A DNA stretch of 64,000 nt, taken from contig JANQGW010000009.1 of NCBI GenBank assembly GCA_028282905.1, positions 1-64,000 on the forward strand. The letters are read 5' to 3'. A program made the translations under genes and the position numbers. The number at the start of each line of letters is the position of its first letter. Position 1 is the first letter of the stretch. The DNA comes from Sedimentisphaerales bacterium (GTDB lineage Bacteria > Planctomycetota > Phycisphaerae > Sedimentisphaerales > Anaerohalosphaeraceae). The notes under the pieces are model-generated. The model had not been told where the DNA came from, ran no database searches, and saw nothing but the letters and a program-made list of their open reading frames with translations. Of the stretch, positions 1 through 7,905 are shown piece by piece.

Positions 1-60
1 ACAAGGGGTAACAAAGGTAACAAGGGGTAACAACGGAAAGAAGGGTAACAAGGGGTAACA
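1..60. repeat. Short degenerate direct repeats at the window edge
   Basis: A 10-base unit, acaaggggta, occurs at 1-10, 20-29 and 48-57, with shortened or expanded variants at 11-19 and 30-47. The repeats replace the expected C-terminal part of the cysteine desulfidase-like gene: the minus-strand frame stays open through them but codes low-complexity Cys-Tyr-Pro-Leu sequence. This may be a true microsatellite insertion or a misassembled contig end. Confidence 0.7.
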
Positions 61-962
61 TGGGCGATGGCCTTGAGCACTTCGACTTCATTGACGTCGG
101 ACAGATATTCGCTGACGGCCCAGACCGGCAAAATCGCCGTCAGGCCGTGGTTGCCGCTTCCGGCTGAACTCATCGCGGGCAGTTTCACGCCGCTCATCCG
201 CGCATCACAGGCCGCCGAGGTCAGAATGCGTGCGGCCAGAACCATGTCTTTTTTCATCAGTCCTTCACGCGAGAGCCGCTCCAGTGTCTTGCCGACGCCA
301 AGGCCGCAGCCGAAGTCCAGACCGTGATCGGCCAGGTTCAGGTTGTACTGGATGCCTTCGCGCAGAAAGGCCATATCCTCATCATCCAACTGTTTGACCA
401 GTACCAGCAGATCTTCCAGTGATTGCTCACACAGAAACTTTTCCAGGTCGCCCAAGTCGTTATGGGCATCCGCCAAATTTGACAGCAGGGGGCTGTCGGT
501 CACCGGTGTGTTGTTATGGCTTAGCGAGACCAGATTGTCGTGCGTTTTTTCGATGACTGCTTCGACGGTTTCACCGGCGGTTTCGAGTTTGGCCCGAATA
601 TAAATCCCCGTTGCCTCTTCCAGCAGATGAATATGCACCGCGCCGCTGTCGATCAGTTGATGCGAAGCGGCAATGTGGTCGGTTGTGACCGGTTCCAACA
701 CCTGCAGCTTGAGATTCGCATCGCCGCCAAAAAAACCCAGTGCTGCTGCCAGATCAATGCCGACCTGGCCCTTGGTGCCGGGAATCGCTACGGCGAAGGC
801 ATTTTTGTAAATACTCGGACTGAGCCACACATCGACGGATTTCAGGGTTTTGTCGGTCAGCAGTGACCCGGCCGCGGCGGTACACAGTGCCACAGCCGCC
901 GGTTCCGTACAACCCAACGCCGGGGCGACTTCGATGCGTAAAATATCTTTAATGGTAAACAT
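1..962 (-). CDS. L-cysteine desulfidase / UPF0597-family protein, C-terminus cut
   Basis: The product belongs to the serine dehydratase alpha-chain-like family that includes CyuA/YhaM cysteine desulfidase, which releases sulfide, ammonia and pyruvate from cysteine with an iron-sulfur cluster. The frame starts at ATG 962 and opens with the family signature around EVAPALGCTEPAAVAL (residues 11-26), whose Cys is the first conserved cluster ligand. A later block around SAGSGNHGLTAILPV is also typical. About 300 residues read as genuine; the family usually has about 430. From roughly position 60 to the window edge the translated sequence no longer resembles the family and comes from short repeats, so the last conserved cysteines are not visible. 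The next gene upstream is truD, transcribed in the same direction with a 132-base gap. Confidence 0.8.
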   Translation of the reverse strand, partial: MFTIKDILRIEVAPALGCTEPAAVALCTAAAGSLLTDKTLKSVDVWLSPSIYKNAFAVAIPGTKGQVGIDLAAALGFFGGDANLKLQVLEPVTTDHIAASHQLIDSGAVHIHLLEEATGIYIRAKLETAGETVEAVIEKTHDNLVSLSHNNTPVTDSPLLSNLADAHNDLGDLEKFLCEQSLEDLLVLVKQLDDEDMAFLREGIQYNLNLADHGLDFGCGLGVGKTLERLSREGLMKKDMVLAARILTSAACDARMSGVKLPAMSSAGSGNHGLTAILPVWAVSEYLSDVNEVEVLKAIAHVTPCYPSFRCYPLLPLLPL

Positions 963-1094
963 AGTTTCTCGCTTCGTTTTTCGTAGTATTATTTGTAAAA
1001 TTTATCAAAAACGCTTTATCGATGATTCAGTGACAAGTTTCAAGCACAAAGTTAAATTTTTATGAGGAAACCGGTCGTAGGACAGTGGTTGTCT

Positions 1095-2363
1095 TTATTG
1101 GTTGTCCTGCTTGGTGATTTCCCGGAGCAGAACTGTGGCGTAGCAACCGCTGGGCAGTTCAAATTGAAGCTGCAGAAACTCGCCGTGGTCGTCGGTGCCG
1201 GTTGAGAGGGCGTGATTTTTCGGCTGATATCGCAGAGGCCGCCGACCGCCGACGGCGCCATATTTTTTCAGCCTGGGCATGTCGTCTTTGACCAGATGGA
1301 CCGCTTCGAGCAGCGGATTTTCGATGTCCCCGGCTGGGCCAATCAATTCGGCCATTTTCGCCCCGATCAGCGGACCGGTCGGACTGATCTCGAAGGCATC
1401 GCAGCGACTCTGCTCGATATTGGCATCTTCAACACGGAAACAGGCTCCGTTAACATGCTTAACGGCCATGTCGCCGTCCAGCAGTTTGTCAATCTCCGGC
1501 ATCCTCGCGGCTAATACCCGATTAAACACATCCGATTGCCAGGCGGCGACAAACAGACTTAGCAGTCGCCGGTCAAAACGACGAAAGGCCTTTTTCAGGT
1601 CGCCGTCAAATCTAAGAAGGCTCTTGAGAGCCTTGCGATGATCGCCAAACGCTGAATGCCAGGCGTCCAATGCTGCTTCAAGATTGCCTTGCTCATATAG
1701 GGTGCGGGCGGTGATGAATTCTTCCTGTGTGTCGTATTCCGGTTTGCCCAGCAGGATGTCATAAAATGTCTTCAGGTCATGCTTGACAATCGCGCCGCCC
1801 AGCAAATGCGAGTCATAGCGGTAGCCAAACCGCTGAGGGCCGAAATAATTGGGTACGCCTTTGGCCGCCAGAGTCTCCATGATTTGTTCAGCCACCGGCA
1901 ATGCTTCTGCGGCGGGGCGGTTGAGATTGCGCAGGCGAATCGTAAACCGGTTGCCGGCTAAATGTCCGACCTTGAGTTTATTGGTATGCCGGGTGATATC
2001 CAGAATCTTGATACTCGGTGAATCCAGATTTCGAAGCTTATCGGGGGCAATGTGTTCAATGGAAATCCACTGGCGGGTAACGGCGCGGGCGTCTTTTCGG
2101 CCTGCATAGCCGATGTCAAACTTGTCAATTTCCAGTGCATCGGCAATTCGGGCAATCATATCGGTTGTGGTGATGTTCTTTTTCTGCACCCAGGCCAATA
2201 CATGTGTTCCCTCGCCGCAAAATTCATACTTCGGCAGTTCCTCCACCACAAAGTCCGGGCAAATCGTTTTAATATCGCCGCCGATGCCGGGGATTTCCTC
2301 CGTTAGAAAGGGAAGTTTGGGCTGAAGCAGAGGAGAGTCGTTTGAGTTGGCATTATCCGGCAT
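1095..2363 (-). CDS. truD: tRNA pseudouridine(13) synthase TruD
   Basis: TruD converts uridine 13 of tRNA to pseudouridine in the cytoplasm. The 422-residue product carries the family's catalytic loop GYAGRKDARAVTRQW; the nucleophilic Asp is about residue 91. The following NYFGPQRFGYR block (near residue 177) is the second TruD signature, and the insertion typical of the family follows it. A ribosome-binding site (AGGAAA) precedes ATG 2363. It is the last gene of the ffh-rpsP-trmD-rplS-yraN run and lies 24 bases after yraN, so it is probably co-transcribed with these translation genes, which fits a tRNA-modifying role. Confidence 0.93.
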   Translation of the reverse strand: MPDNANSNDSPLLQPKLPFLTEEIPGIGGDIKTICPDFVVEELPKYEFCGEGTHVLAWVQKKNITTTDMIARIADALEIDKFDIGYAGRKDARAVTRQWISIEHIAPDKLRNLDSPSIKILDITRHTNKLKVGHLAGNRFTIRLRNLNRPAAEALPVAEQIMETLAAKGVPNYFGPQRFGYRYDSHLLGGAIVKHDLKTFYDILLGKPEYDTQEEFITARTLYEQGNLEAALDAWHSAFGDHRKALKSLLRFDGDLKKAFRRFDRRLLSLFVAAWQSDVFNRVLAARMPEIDKLLDGDMAVKHVNGACFRVEDANIEQSRCDAFEISPTGPLIGAKMAELIGPAGDIENPLLEAVHLVKDDMPRLKKYGAVGGRRPLRYQPKNHALSTGTDDHGEFLQLQFELPSGCYATVLLREITKQDNQ

Positions 2364-2387
2364 GATAATTTCCTGTCGCGATTCGAT

Positions 2388-2774
2388 TTAGCGGGGAATA
2401 AAGGCGCTGGGGTAATGATTAATGACCGGCGTCCCGGTTTGGCCGAGGATGACCGTTAAAACATCGAACCGCAAAGGCCTGTCTGAAACATCAAAATCTT
2501 TCAGAAAGCGCTTTGCGGTTCGCGTCAGTTTCTGCTGTTTGTCGAAGTTTACCGCCGACTTGGCTGTGGCAAACTCCTCATGGCGTCGTGTAAAAACGAG
2601 CGTGCCGTCTTTGTCGGCCATGACCAGGTCCAGTTCGCCGCCGCGGAAGGCATAATTGCGGGCAATCGTCCTGCAACCACTGCGTTGTAGAAACCGCTCG
2701 CAGCGGCGCTGACCCCAGCGGCCCAGCCGTTTGGGATCGTCCAGCAATCGCTTTCGCACCCACGGCAACAGCAC
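2388..2774 (-). CDS. yraN: YraN / UPF0102 family protein lacking the ExK motif
   Basis: UPF0102 proteins are small restriction-endonuclease-fold proteins of unclear role, usually found next to rplS or rnhB as here. GTG 2774 starts 11 bases after rplS, with AAAGGA upstream. Conserved blocks are GRWGQRRCERFLQRSG, NYAFRGGELDLVM (with the conserved Glu and Asp) and the downstream AVNFDKQQKLTRTAKRFL. In ordinary members the strand after the Asp reads LVF-VEVK-TR; here it reads LVFTRRHEEF, so four residues including the catalytic Glu and Lys are missing, equal to 12 bases with no change of frame. The remaining family core is intact at 128 residues. The nuclease-like active site should therefore be dead, unless the gap is an assembly error. 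The comparison is from memory of the family, not an alignment. Confidence 0.82.
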   Translation of the reverse strand: MLLPWVRKRLLDDPKRLGRWGQRRCERFLQRSGCRTIARNYAFRGGELDLVMADKDGTLVFTRRHEEFATAKSAVNFDKQQKLTRTAKRFLKDFDVSDRPLRFDVLTVILGQTGTPVINHYPSAFIPR

Positions 2775-2785
2775 AGGTTCGTCCT

Positions 2786-3154
2786 TTACTTGACGACAGT
2801 GTGCTTGCTGTGACGATGCGCCAGGCGAACGCCCTTACCGGTACGCTGACGCAGATAGTACAGTTTGGCGCGGCGGGTTTTACCGCTGCGGACCGGGCGA
2901 ACATCCACGATATTCGGCGAGTTGACCGGGAACACACGTTCGACGCCTTCGTCCCCGACCATCCGGCGGACGGTAAAGTTTTCGTTCATGCCGCGGCCTT
3001 TACGACCAATCACTGTACCGGTAAATACCTGCACACGGGTTTTATTGCCTTCTTTAATCCGGCAATGCACTTCGACGGTATCGCCGATTTCAAAATACGG
3101 CACTTCTTTGCGAAGACTGCTTGCTTCGACGGATTCGAGTATTTCGTTTTTCAC
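2786..3154 (-). CDS. rplS: 50S ribosomal protein L19
   Basis: L19 sits at the 30S-50S interface of the ribosome. The 122-residue product shows the family core: FEIGDTVEVHCRIKEGNK, VFTGTVIGRKGRGMNENFTV and the basic tail KTRRAKLYYLRQRTGKGVRL. The start is placed at GTG 3154 because a strong AGGAG lies seven bases upstream and the protein then begins MKNEILESVE as expected; a longer open frame to 3235 would overlap the end of trmD and adds an unrelated N-terminus. The 20-base gap to trmD and tight spacing to yraN indicate one operon. Confidence 0.97.
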   Translation of the reverse strand: MKNEILESVEASSLRKEVPYFEIGDTVEVHCRIKEGNKTRVQVFTGTVIGRKGRGMNENFTVRRMVGDEGVERVFPVNSPNIVDVRPVRSGKTRRAKLYYLRQRTGKGVRLAHRHSKHTVVK

Positions 3155-3174
3155 GGATCTATCTCCTGTTTGAC

Positions 3175-3888
3175 TTATGAATCTTGTTTTTTCTGTTGGG
3201 CCTTCAGGTACTTTTCGTACACATCGGGCCGCCATTGTTTTGTTCTTTCAATTTGCTGCTGTTTTCGCCACTTTTCGATGTTGCCGTGATGACCGCTGAG
3301 AAGTATCTCCGGCACTGTCATGCCCCGAAATTCTTCCGGGCGTGTATAATGCGGGTATTCCAGCAAGCCGTCGCTGAACGAGTCGTGAGCCGCGGAGTCT
3401 TCATCTCCGAGCGCTCCGTCCAGCAATCTAACGACTGCGTCAATCAGCACCATCGCGGCCAGTTCACCGCCGCTGAGGACATAATCACCGATGGAAATCT
3501 GTTCGGCTCCCAGTCCGGTGCGGATGCGTTCGTCAAACCCTTCATAGCGTCCGGCGATCAGGGTCAGGCGTTTTTCACGGCTTAGCTCAACGGCCTTGTC
3601 GTGGGTCAGCGTTTGTCCCTGCGGCGACATCAAAATCACCCGTCCGGTTTCCGGCGACTGTTTCTGCACATGCTCAAAACAGTCAAAGACCGGCTGGCAC
3701 ATCATGACCATGCCCGCGCCGCCGCCGTAAGGTTTGTCATCGACCTTGCGGTAGCTGTCTGTGGCGAAATCTCTAATATTTGAAAGAACAATCTCAACGA
3801 TATTCTGTTCTTGTGCCCGTTTCAGGATCGAGTAGCTCAACGGCGTTTCGAACATCTCCGGGAATAATGTCAGAACATCGATTCTCAT
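3175..3888 (-). CDS. trmD: tRNA (guanine-N1-)-methyltransferase TrmD
   Basis: TrmD methylates G37 of tRNA with S-adenosylmethionine and protects the reading frame. The 237-residue product begins [13 protein letters not shown] and holds the trefoil-knot SAM-binding loops [24 protein letters not shown] and [15 protein letters not shown], followed by the tRNA-binding part with the family block [16 protein letters not shown]. Length and motifs are those of an intact enzyme. It lies 17 bases after rpsP; in most bacteria rimM sits between these two genes and it is absent here. Confidence 0.97.
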   Translation of the reverse strand: MRIDVLTLFPEMFETPLSYSILKRAQEQNIVEIVLSNIRDFATDSYRKVDDKPYGGGAGMVMMCQPVFDCFEHVQKQSPETGRVILMSPQGQTLTHDKAVELSREKRLTLIAGRYEGFDERIRTGLGAEQISIGDYVLSGGELAAMVLIDAVVRLLDGALGDEDSAAHDSFSDGLLEYPHYTRPEEFRGMTVPEILLSGHHGNIEKWRKQQQIERTKQWRPDVYEKYLKAQQKKQDS

Positions 3889-3905
3889 GGGTTCGGTTGC
3901 CTGCC

Positions 3906-4385
3906 TTATTCATCTGCGGGTGCTTCAGCGGCAGCGGCTTCCTCTGCGGCCTTTGCAGCAGCGGCAGCAGCCTCTTCGGCGGCCTTGGCGGCTTCTTCAG
4001 CAGCTTTCGCAGCGGCTTCGGCGGCTTCGGCGGCTTTTTGCGCGGCGATGCGTTCGGCTTCGTTAAACGGCTTGCCCTGTTTGCGAGCAATCGCTTTGGC
4101 GTGCTGACGACGTTTCAGCTTCGCTTCGTACTGCGGGCAGACGATGTCATATTTTTTGAAGATCTGTGCACAGGTGTCCGACGCGACAGCGCCTTTACCA
4201 ATCCAGAATTCAATCCGTTCTTTGTTGATAACGATCTGTTTGTCATCGTTTTTTTCCAGCGGGTCATAGTGGCCGAGCTTTTCGAGGATTCGACCATCGC
4301 GCGGCGTCTTGCTTTCGACCGCATTGATGCGGAAGAACGGGCGATGCCGACGACCCATCCTTGTCATTCTGATCTTTACTGCCAT
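3906..4385 (-). CDS. rpsP: 30S ribosomal protein S16 with alanine/glutamate-rich tail
   Basis: S16 is a 30S assembly protein. ATG 4385, behind GGAAA, gives [20 protein letters not shown], the normal N-terminus; an upstream in-frame ATG at 4430 adds residues not seen in the family. The conserved S16 core covers about the first 95 residues. The rest, to residue 159, is a highly biased tail of Ala, Glu and Lys (repeats of the type KAAEEAA) that would form a long charged helix. Such tails occur on S16 in several phyla but their job is not established. The gene heads the rpsP-trmD-rplS-yraN-truD group and follows ffh and a small unknown gene. Confidence 0.95.
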   Translation of the reverse strand: MAVKIRMTRMGRRHRPFFRINAVESKTPRDGRILEKLGHYDPLEKNDDKQIVINKERIEFWIGKGAVASDTCAQIFKKYDIVCPQYEAKLKRRQHAKAIARKQGKPFNEAERIAAQKAAEAAEAAAKAAEEAAKAAEEAAAAAAKAAEEAAAAEAPADE

Positions 4386-4499
4386 TTTCGTTTCCTTTCT
4401 TACTTCTTTATAATCAATTTTTGTAAGCACCCAATGTGCTCACAAAACACGTTGTCATGTCAAAATCAAAAATCAAAGTGTAAAAAGCAAAATAATAGA

Positions 4500-4557
4500 A
4501 TTCCGTCTGTATCGGAATAACTGTTTAAATAGATTCTTCGGCTTCGCTCGGAATGAC
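4500..4557. repeat. Two-hairpin dispersed element, copy 1
   Basis: Left arm: attccg and cggaat (4500-4505 and 4513-4518) form a small hairpin. Then comes the spacer ctgtttaaata, then a second hairpin bounded by gattc and ggaatgac (to 4557). It lies in the roughly 200-base gap between the 103-residue gene and rpsP. The same order occurs at 7811-7870, 21438-21492, 21755-21812 and 56896-56950. Confidence 0.75.
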
Positions 4558-4583
4558 GAAGCAGGAAGCCGACTATCATTTTG

Positions 4584-4895
4584 CTATTTATTTTTTAATT
4601 TTTGCTTATTTATGGCGTAGCCATTGATAAAGATGGCCAGTATTGCCTTGTCCGCCATGGCGTCTTCGGCCAGGCGGCTGATTTGTTCGTCCGTGAGGGT
4701 TTCTGCGGAATTCCTTTCCGCCGGTGTCATAATCGCGACGGCTCGCGTCAACTGCTCAAATTCATCCCGCGAGGGGCTTTGCAGCATGGCTAATTCGCTT
4801 TTGCCGTCGATACTCTGAAACTGCTGTCGAATTTGCCTGCCGTAGGCGTTGTCCACAAAGGGTTCCAGAGATTTTAAATACTCTTCAATTGTCAA
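4584..4895 (-). CDS. Small hypothetical protein in the ffh-rpsP operon
   Basis: I do not recognise this 103-residue protein. It starts MTIEEYLKSLEPFVDNAYG, is predicted mostly helical, has no signal peptide, no cysteine and ends NKQKLKNK. It begins only four bases after the ffh stop codon, so it is almost certainly translated from the ffh transcript, and it lies upstream of rpsP. The middle part (AERNSAETLTDEQISRLAED) is rich in acidic residues. In other bacteria this position often holds a small RNA-binding or adaptor gene, but no such motif is visible here. Codon use matches the neighbours, which supports a real gene. Confidence 0.72.
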   Translation of the reverse strand: MTIEEYLKSLEPFVDNAYGRQIRQQFQSIDGKSELAMLQSPSRDEFEQLTRAVAIMTPAERNSAETLTDEQISRLAEDAMADKAILAIFINGYAINKQKLKNK

Positions 4896-4899
4896 AGGT

Positions 4900-6339
4900 T
4901 TACCGCCTCTTATTCTTTTTCCGCGGCGTGCGCTTGCGTTTGCTGCGCTGTTTTTGCTTTTTCATGCCGCCGCCGGCCATGGCATTCATCATGTCTCCAC
5001 CGGAGAACATGTTTTTTAAACCGCCCATACCGCCGCCACCTCCGGCGGCCATCATCTTCATCATGTCGCGGCTGCGTTTAAACGTCTTAATCAACCCCGC
5101 CACGTCCTGGACATCCCGCCCGCTGCCGCGTGCGATGCGTCGCCGACGTGAGGCGTCAATAATATCCGGCTGAGTGCGTTCGGCCTTGGTCATCGAGTGG
5201 ACAATGCCCTCGATCTTGTTGATCTCGCGGTCGTCGAAATCCATATCTTTCAACGCACCCATACCCGGCAGCAGTTTGAGCATGCTTGAAAAACCGCCCA
5301 TTTTTTTAAGTGACTGCATCTGCTTAAGAAAATCGTCAAACCCGAATGTGCCCTTGGCCATCTTGGTCTGCATTTTCTGGGCCTGCTCTTCGTCGAACTG
5401 CTCCTGGGCTTTTTCCACCAGCGTTACGACGTCGCCCATGCCGAGAATTCGGCTGGCCATCCGGTCCGGGTGAAATTCTTCAATGTTATCCAGCTTTTCA
5501 CCGACACCGATGAATTTAATCGGTTTGCCGGTAACGGCTTTGACCGATAGGGCCGCGCCACCGCGGGCGTCACCGTCGAGCTTGGTCAGGATGACGCCAT
5601 CCAGTTCCAGCCGATCGTTAAATTCCTTGGCCGAGTTGACCGCGTCCTGACCGGTCATCGCGTCGCAAACCAGGTAAATCTGGTGCGGCGTGACCGCCTT
5701 GGCCACATTCGCGATTTCGTCCATCATCTCGGCGTCAACGTGCAAACGGCCAGCGGTATCAAGAATGACAACGTCGTAACCATTTTTCTTGGCGTGCTTT
5801 ACACCGTTTCTGGCGACGCGGACAGCGTCTTTGATGCCGTCTTCTTTATAGACTTCAATGCCGAGTTGATCGCCCAGCGTGCATAACTGTTCAATCGCCG
5901 CGGGACGCTGCAGGTCAACCGCTACCAACAGCGGCTTTTTCGCGTTCTTTTCGCGGATATATTTTGCGAGCTTACCGGCGGTGGTCGTTTTACCCGAACC
6001 CTGAAGGCCCGCCATCATCACAACCGTCGGTCCCGGTGCGACATAGTAAATCTTCGAGTCAACCGGCCCCATCAACTGGGTGAGCTGGTCGTTAACGATC
6101 TTGACCATCACCTGGCCCGGATGGAGGCTCTTGACAACCTCGGCACCGATGGCTGCGTCTTTGACGTCCTTACAGAACTGCTTGGCGACTTTGTAGTTAA
6201 CGTCTGCTTCCAGCAGGGCTTTACGCACTTCGCGCATGGCGTCGGAGACGTTGGATTCGGTGATCCGACCACGCCCCGAAAGCGACTTAAAGACCGAATT
6301 GAATTTGTCCGTTAACGCGTCAAACATGCCTGTTTTCAT
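4900..6339 (-). CDS. ffh: Signal recognition particle protein Ffh
   Basis: Ffh binds 4.5S RNA and signal sequences and delivers nascent membrane proteins to FtsY. The 479-residue product has the N domain (residues 1-90), the GTPase domain with G1 GLQGSGKTTT (111-120), G3 DTAGR (about 194-198) and TKLDGDARGG, and the M domain from about residue 310. The M domain ends in a Met/Gly-rich stretch and a very basic tail, which matches the signal-sequence groove and RNA contact of the family. No loss is visible. It is first in the run leading to rpsP. Confidence 0.97.
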   Translation of the reverse strand: MKTGMFDALTDKFNSVFKSLSGRGRITESNVSDAMREVRKALLEADVNYKVAKQFCKDVKDAAIGAEVVKSLHPGQVMVKIVNDQLTQLMGPVDSKIYYVAPGPTVVMMAGLQGSGKTTTAGKLAKYIREKNAKKPLLVAVDLQRPAAIEQLCTLGDQLGIEVYKEDGIKDAVRVARNGVKHAKKNGYDVVILDTAGRLHVDAEMMDEIANVAKAVTPHQIYLVCDAMTGQDAVNSAKEFNDRLELDGVILTKLDGDARGGAALSVKAVTGKPIKFIGVGEKLDNIEEFHPDRMASRILGMGDVVTLVEKAQEQFDEEQAQKMQTKMAKGTFGFDDFLKQMQSLKKMGGFSSMLKLLPGMGALKDMDFDDREINKIEGIVHSMTKAERTQPDIIDASRRRRIARGSGRDVQDVAGLIKTFKRSRDMMKMMAAGGGGGMGGLKNMFSGGDMMNAMAGGGMKKQKQRSKRKRTPRKKNKRR

Positions 6340-6478
6340 TCCATTTTAAGACCATTATGGCGATTGCGCACACAATCCCCATAGAAAACGCAAGATTGTA
6401 GGCGAACAGACCCCGTTTTTCAAGCCAAAAATAAGAAATAATCCCGAAAAGCCGCTTGAATTGCGATTTCGATTGTCG

Positions 6479-7567
6479 TTATTCCTGCAGGCTGTTGAGG
6501 ATTCGGTCCACTTCGACGTGTTCGGCGATGAGATTATGCAGGCGATCCACTTTTTTAGTATCGTAAGAGCGGATTTTGAAGCCCAAATCCTTCATGCGGG
6601 CACTGACCTTGAAGGTGTCTTCCGTACTGGTCAATACCGGAATCCGGCTGCTTTTCAGCAAAGGTTCAATCATCGGATGCGGCTCAAAGCCGCCTGTGAG
6701 GATGATTCCGCCGTTGGAAGTGTCCTGTGAGAGCACTAATAGTGAAACCAGGATATTGTCGATCCGGTCGCCGGGAGTAATAATCAGCGTGTTTGTGTGG
6801 ATGTGCTGGAGTACATGCTGCGGCTCCATTGCGGCGATGACAGTATTTTCAATAACATTGGATAAAGCGTCATGGCCGCAGAGAATTTGGTAGTCGAATT
6901 CTTCCGCCAACTGGCCGACGGTGAAGGTCGTCAGGCTCTTATCGTAGGGAATTGCCCCGATTAGCTCGGTTCCGAGCAGTTTAAGACCTTTTCCGACTGT
7001 GTCTTTGATTTTGTCGTACTTTTCCGGCAGGACTTTATTAACAATGACGCCGAGCACATCGACGTTGTGGTCGCGGAACAGCGCCAAGCTCATAGCAATT
7101 TCATCGAGCGGGCGGCCGATTCCGCCGGAAGTGACGATGACGACTTTTGCGCCCAACAGTTCGGCAACCCTCGCGTTGGATAGGCCAAAGCAGCTTCCAA
7201 CGCCTGCGTGGCCGGTGCCTTCGATAATCACCATCGGATGAGCCTTCAGCAATTCATCGTGGCAACGGATGATTTCCTTTTCCAGCGGTTCAACATTTGG
7301 ATTATTGATGAATTTTCGCGTAAAACCGCGTTCAATGGCAATGGGGCTGAGAAAATACGGCTCATCGGTGAGATTAAACACCTGATGCATCAAAACACCG
7401 TCTTCGTCGATATTTTTTTCCTGGTAGCGTACATAATGCTGTCCGACCGGCTTGCAGTAGCCGGGGTTGAGGCCCCGATCCTGCAAAACCTGCATCAGCC
7501 CGACGCTGACTGATGTTTTTCCGCAATCTCGTAATGTTGCACCGATATAAATTGGCTTCATGTTCAT
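6479..7567 (-). CDS. BioD-like P-loop protein with DRTGG domain
   Basis: The product of 362 residues resembles the N-terminal region of long phosphotransacetylases: a dethiobiotin-synthetase-like P-loop domain (GATLRDCGKTSVSVG, about residues 9-23; IIEGTGHAGVGSCFGLSNA near 115) followed by a DRTGG domain from about residue 215, ending in a short helical tail. The catalytic phosphotransacetylase domain is absent, as in the stand-alone members of COG0857. Such proteins are thought to sense nucleotides or acyl-phosphate metabolism; the true role here is unknown. ATG 7567 and ATG 7561 are both possible starts with no clear ribosome-binding site. It is separated from ffh by 139 bases. Confidence 0.8.
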   Translation of the reverse strand: MNMKPIYIGATLRDCGKTSVSVGLMQVLQDRGLNPGYCKPVGQHYVRYQEKNIDEDGVLMHQVFNLTDEPYFLSPIAIERGFTRKFINNPNVEPLEKEIIRCHDELLKAHPMVIIEGTGHAGVGSCFGLSNARVAELLGAKVVIVTSGGIGRPLDEIAMSLALFRDHNVDVLGVIVNKVLPEKYDKIKDTVGKGLKLLGTELIGAIPYDKSLTTFTVGQLAEEFDYQILCGHDALSNVIENTVIAAMEPQHVLQHIHTNTLIITPGDRIDNILVSLLVLSQDTSNGGIILTGGFEPHPMIEPLLKSSRIPVLTSTEDTFKVSARMKDLGFKIRSYDTKKVDRLHNLIAEHVEVDRILNSLQE

Positions 7568-7905
7568 ACCATAAATTATTTTAGAGTTTAATAAGGGTTT
7601 CGGCCTGTGGCCGCAGCTGAAAATTGTCTTGCTGGAGTTATTTTATACGCAAATGGGGCTGTGAGTAAAGGTTTTCCACCGGATTTTTGGATAAATCCTC
7701 TCTGACGACTATCTTTGAGGTGTGCAAAACCGCTAATCCCGACAAAAAAGGCTTGAAAGCGTCCTGTTTGGCGGTTTTAATTCGATTTTATGTGTTAGAT
7801 GCTGATAATTGGAATCCCGATTACATCGGGAGACTATTTAAATAGATTCCTCACGTTCGTTCGGAATGACAATAAGTTCCTTGGGACGATAATGAGGTGA
7901 TAGGG
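7568..7905. other. Divergent intergenic region before gpsA
   Basis: The gap separates the minus-strand BioD-like gene from plus-strand gpsA and must hold promoters for both. It contains no open frame with coding character. Visible structures are an inverted repeat aaaaccgc (7726-7733) with gcggtttt (7771-7778), and copy 2 of the two-hairpin element just before gpsA. No riboswitch was recognised. Confidence 0.6.
7811..7870. repeat. Two-hairpin dispersed element, copy 2
   Basis: cccgat and atcggg (7816-7830) form the left stem; the spacer ctatttaaata follows; the right part runs from gattcc to ggaatgac (7846-7870). The left stem differs in sequence from the other copies but keeps pairing, which suggests selection on the fold. 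It ends 36 bases before the gpsA start. Confidence 0.8.

Noticed and set aside
2801-3289. Plus-strand frame of 162 codons
   Set aside because: Antisense to rplS and the end of trmD.
3780-4520. Long plus-strand open frame (246 codons) opposite trmD and rpsP
   Set aside because: It is antisense to two well-conserved genes and its Gly/Phe/Leu-rich product mirrors the Ala/Glu-rich rpsP tail.
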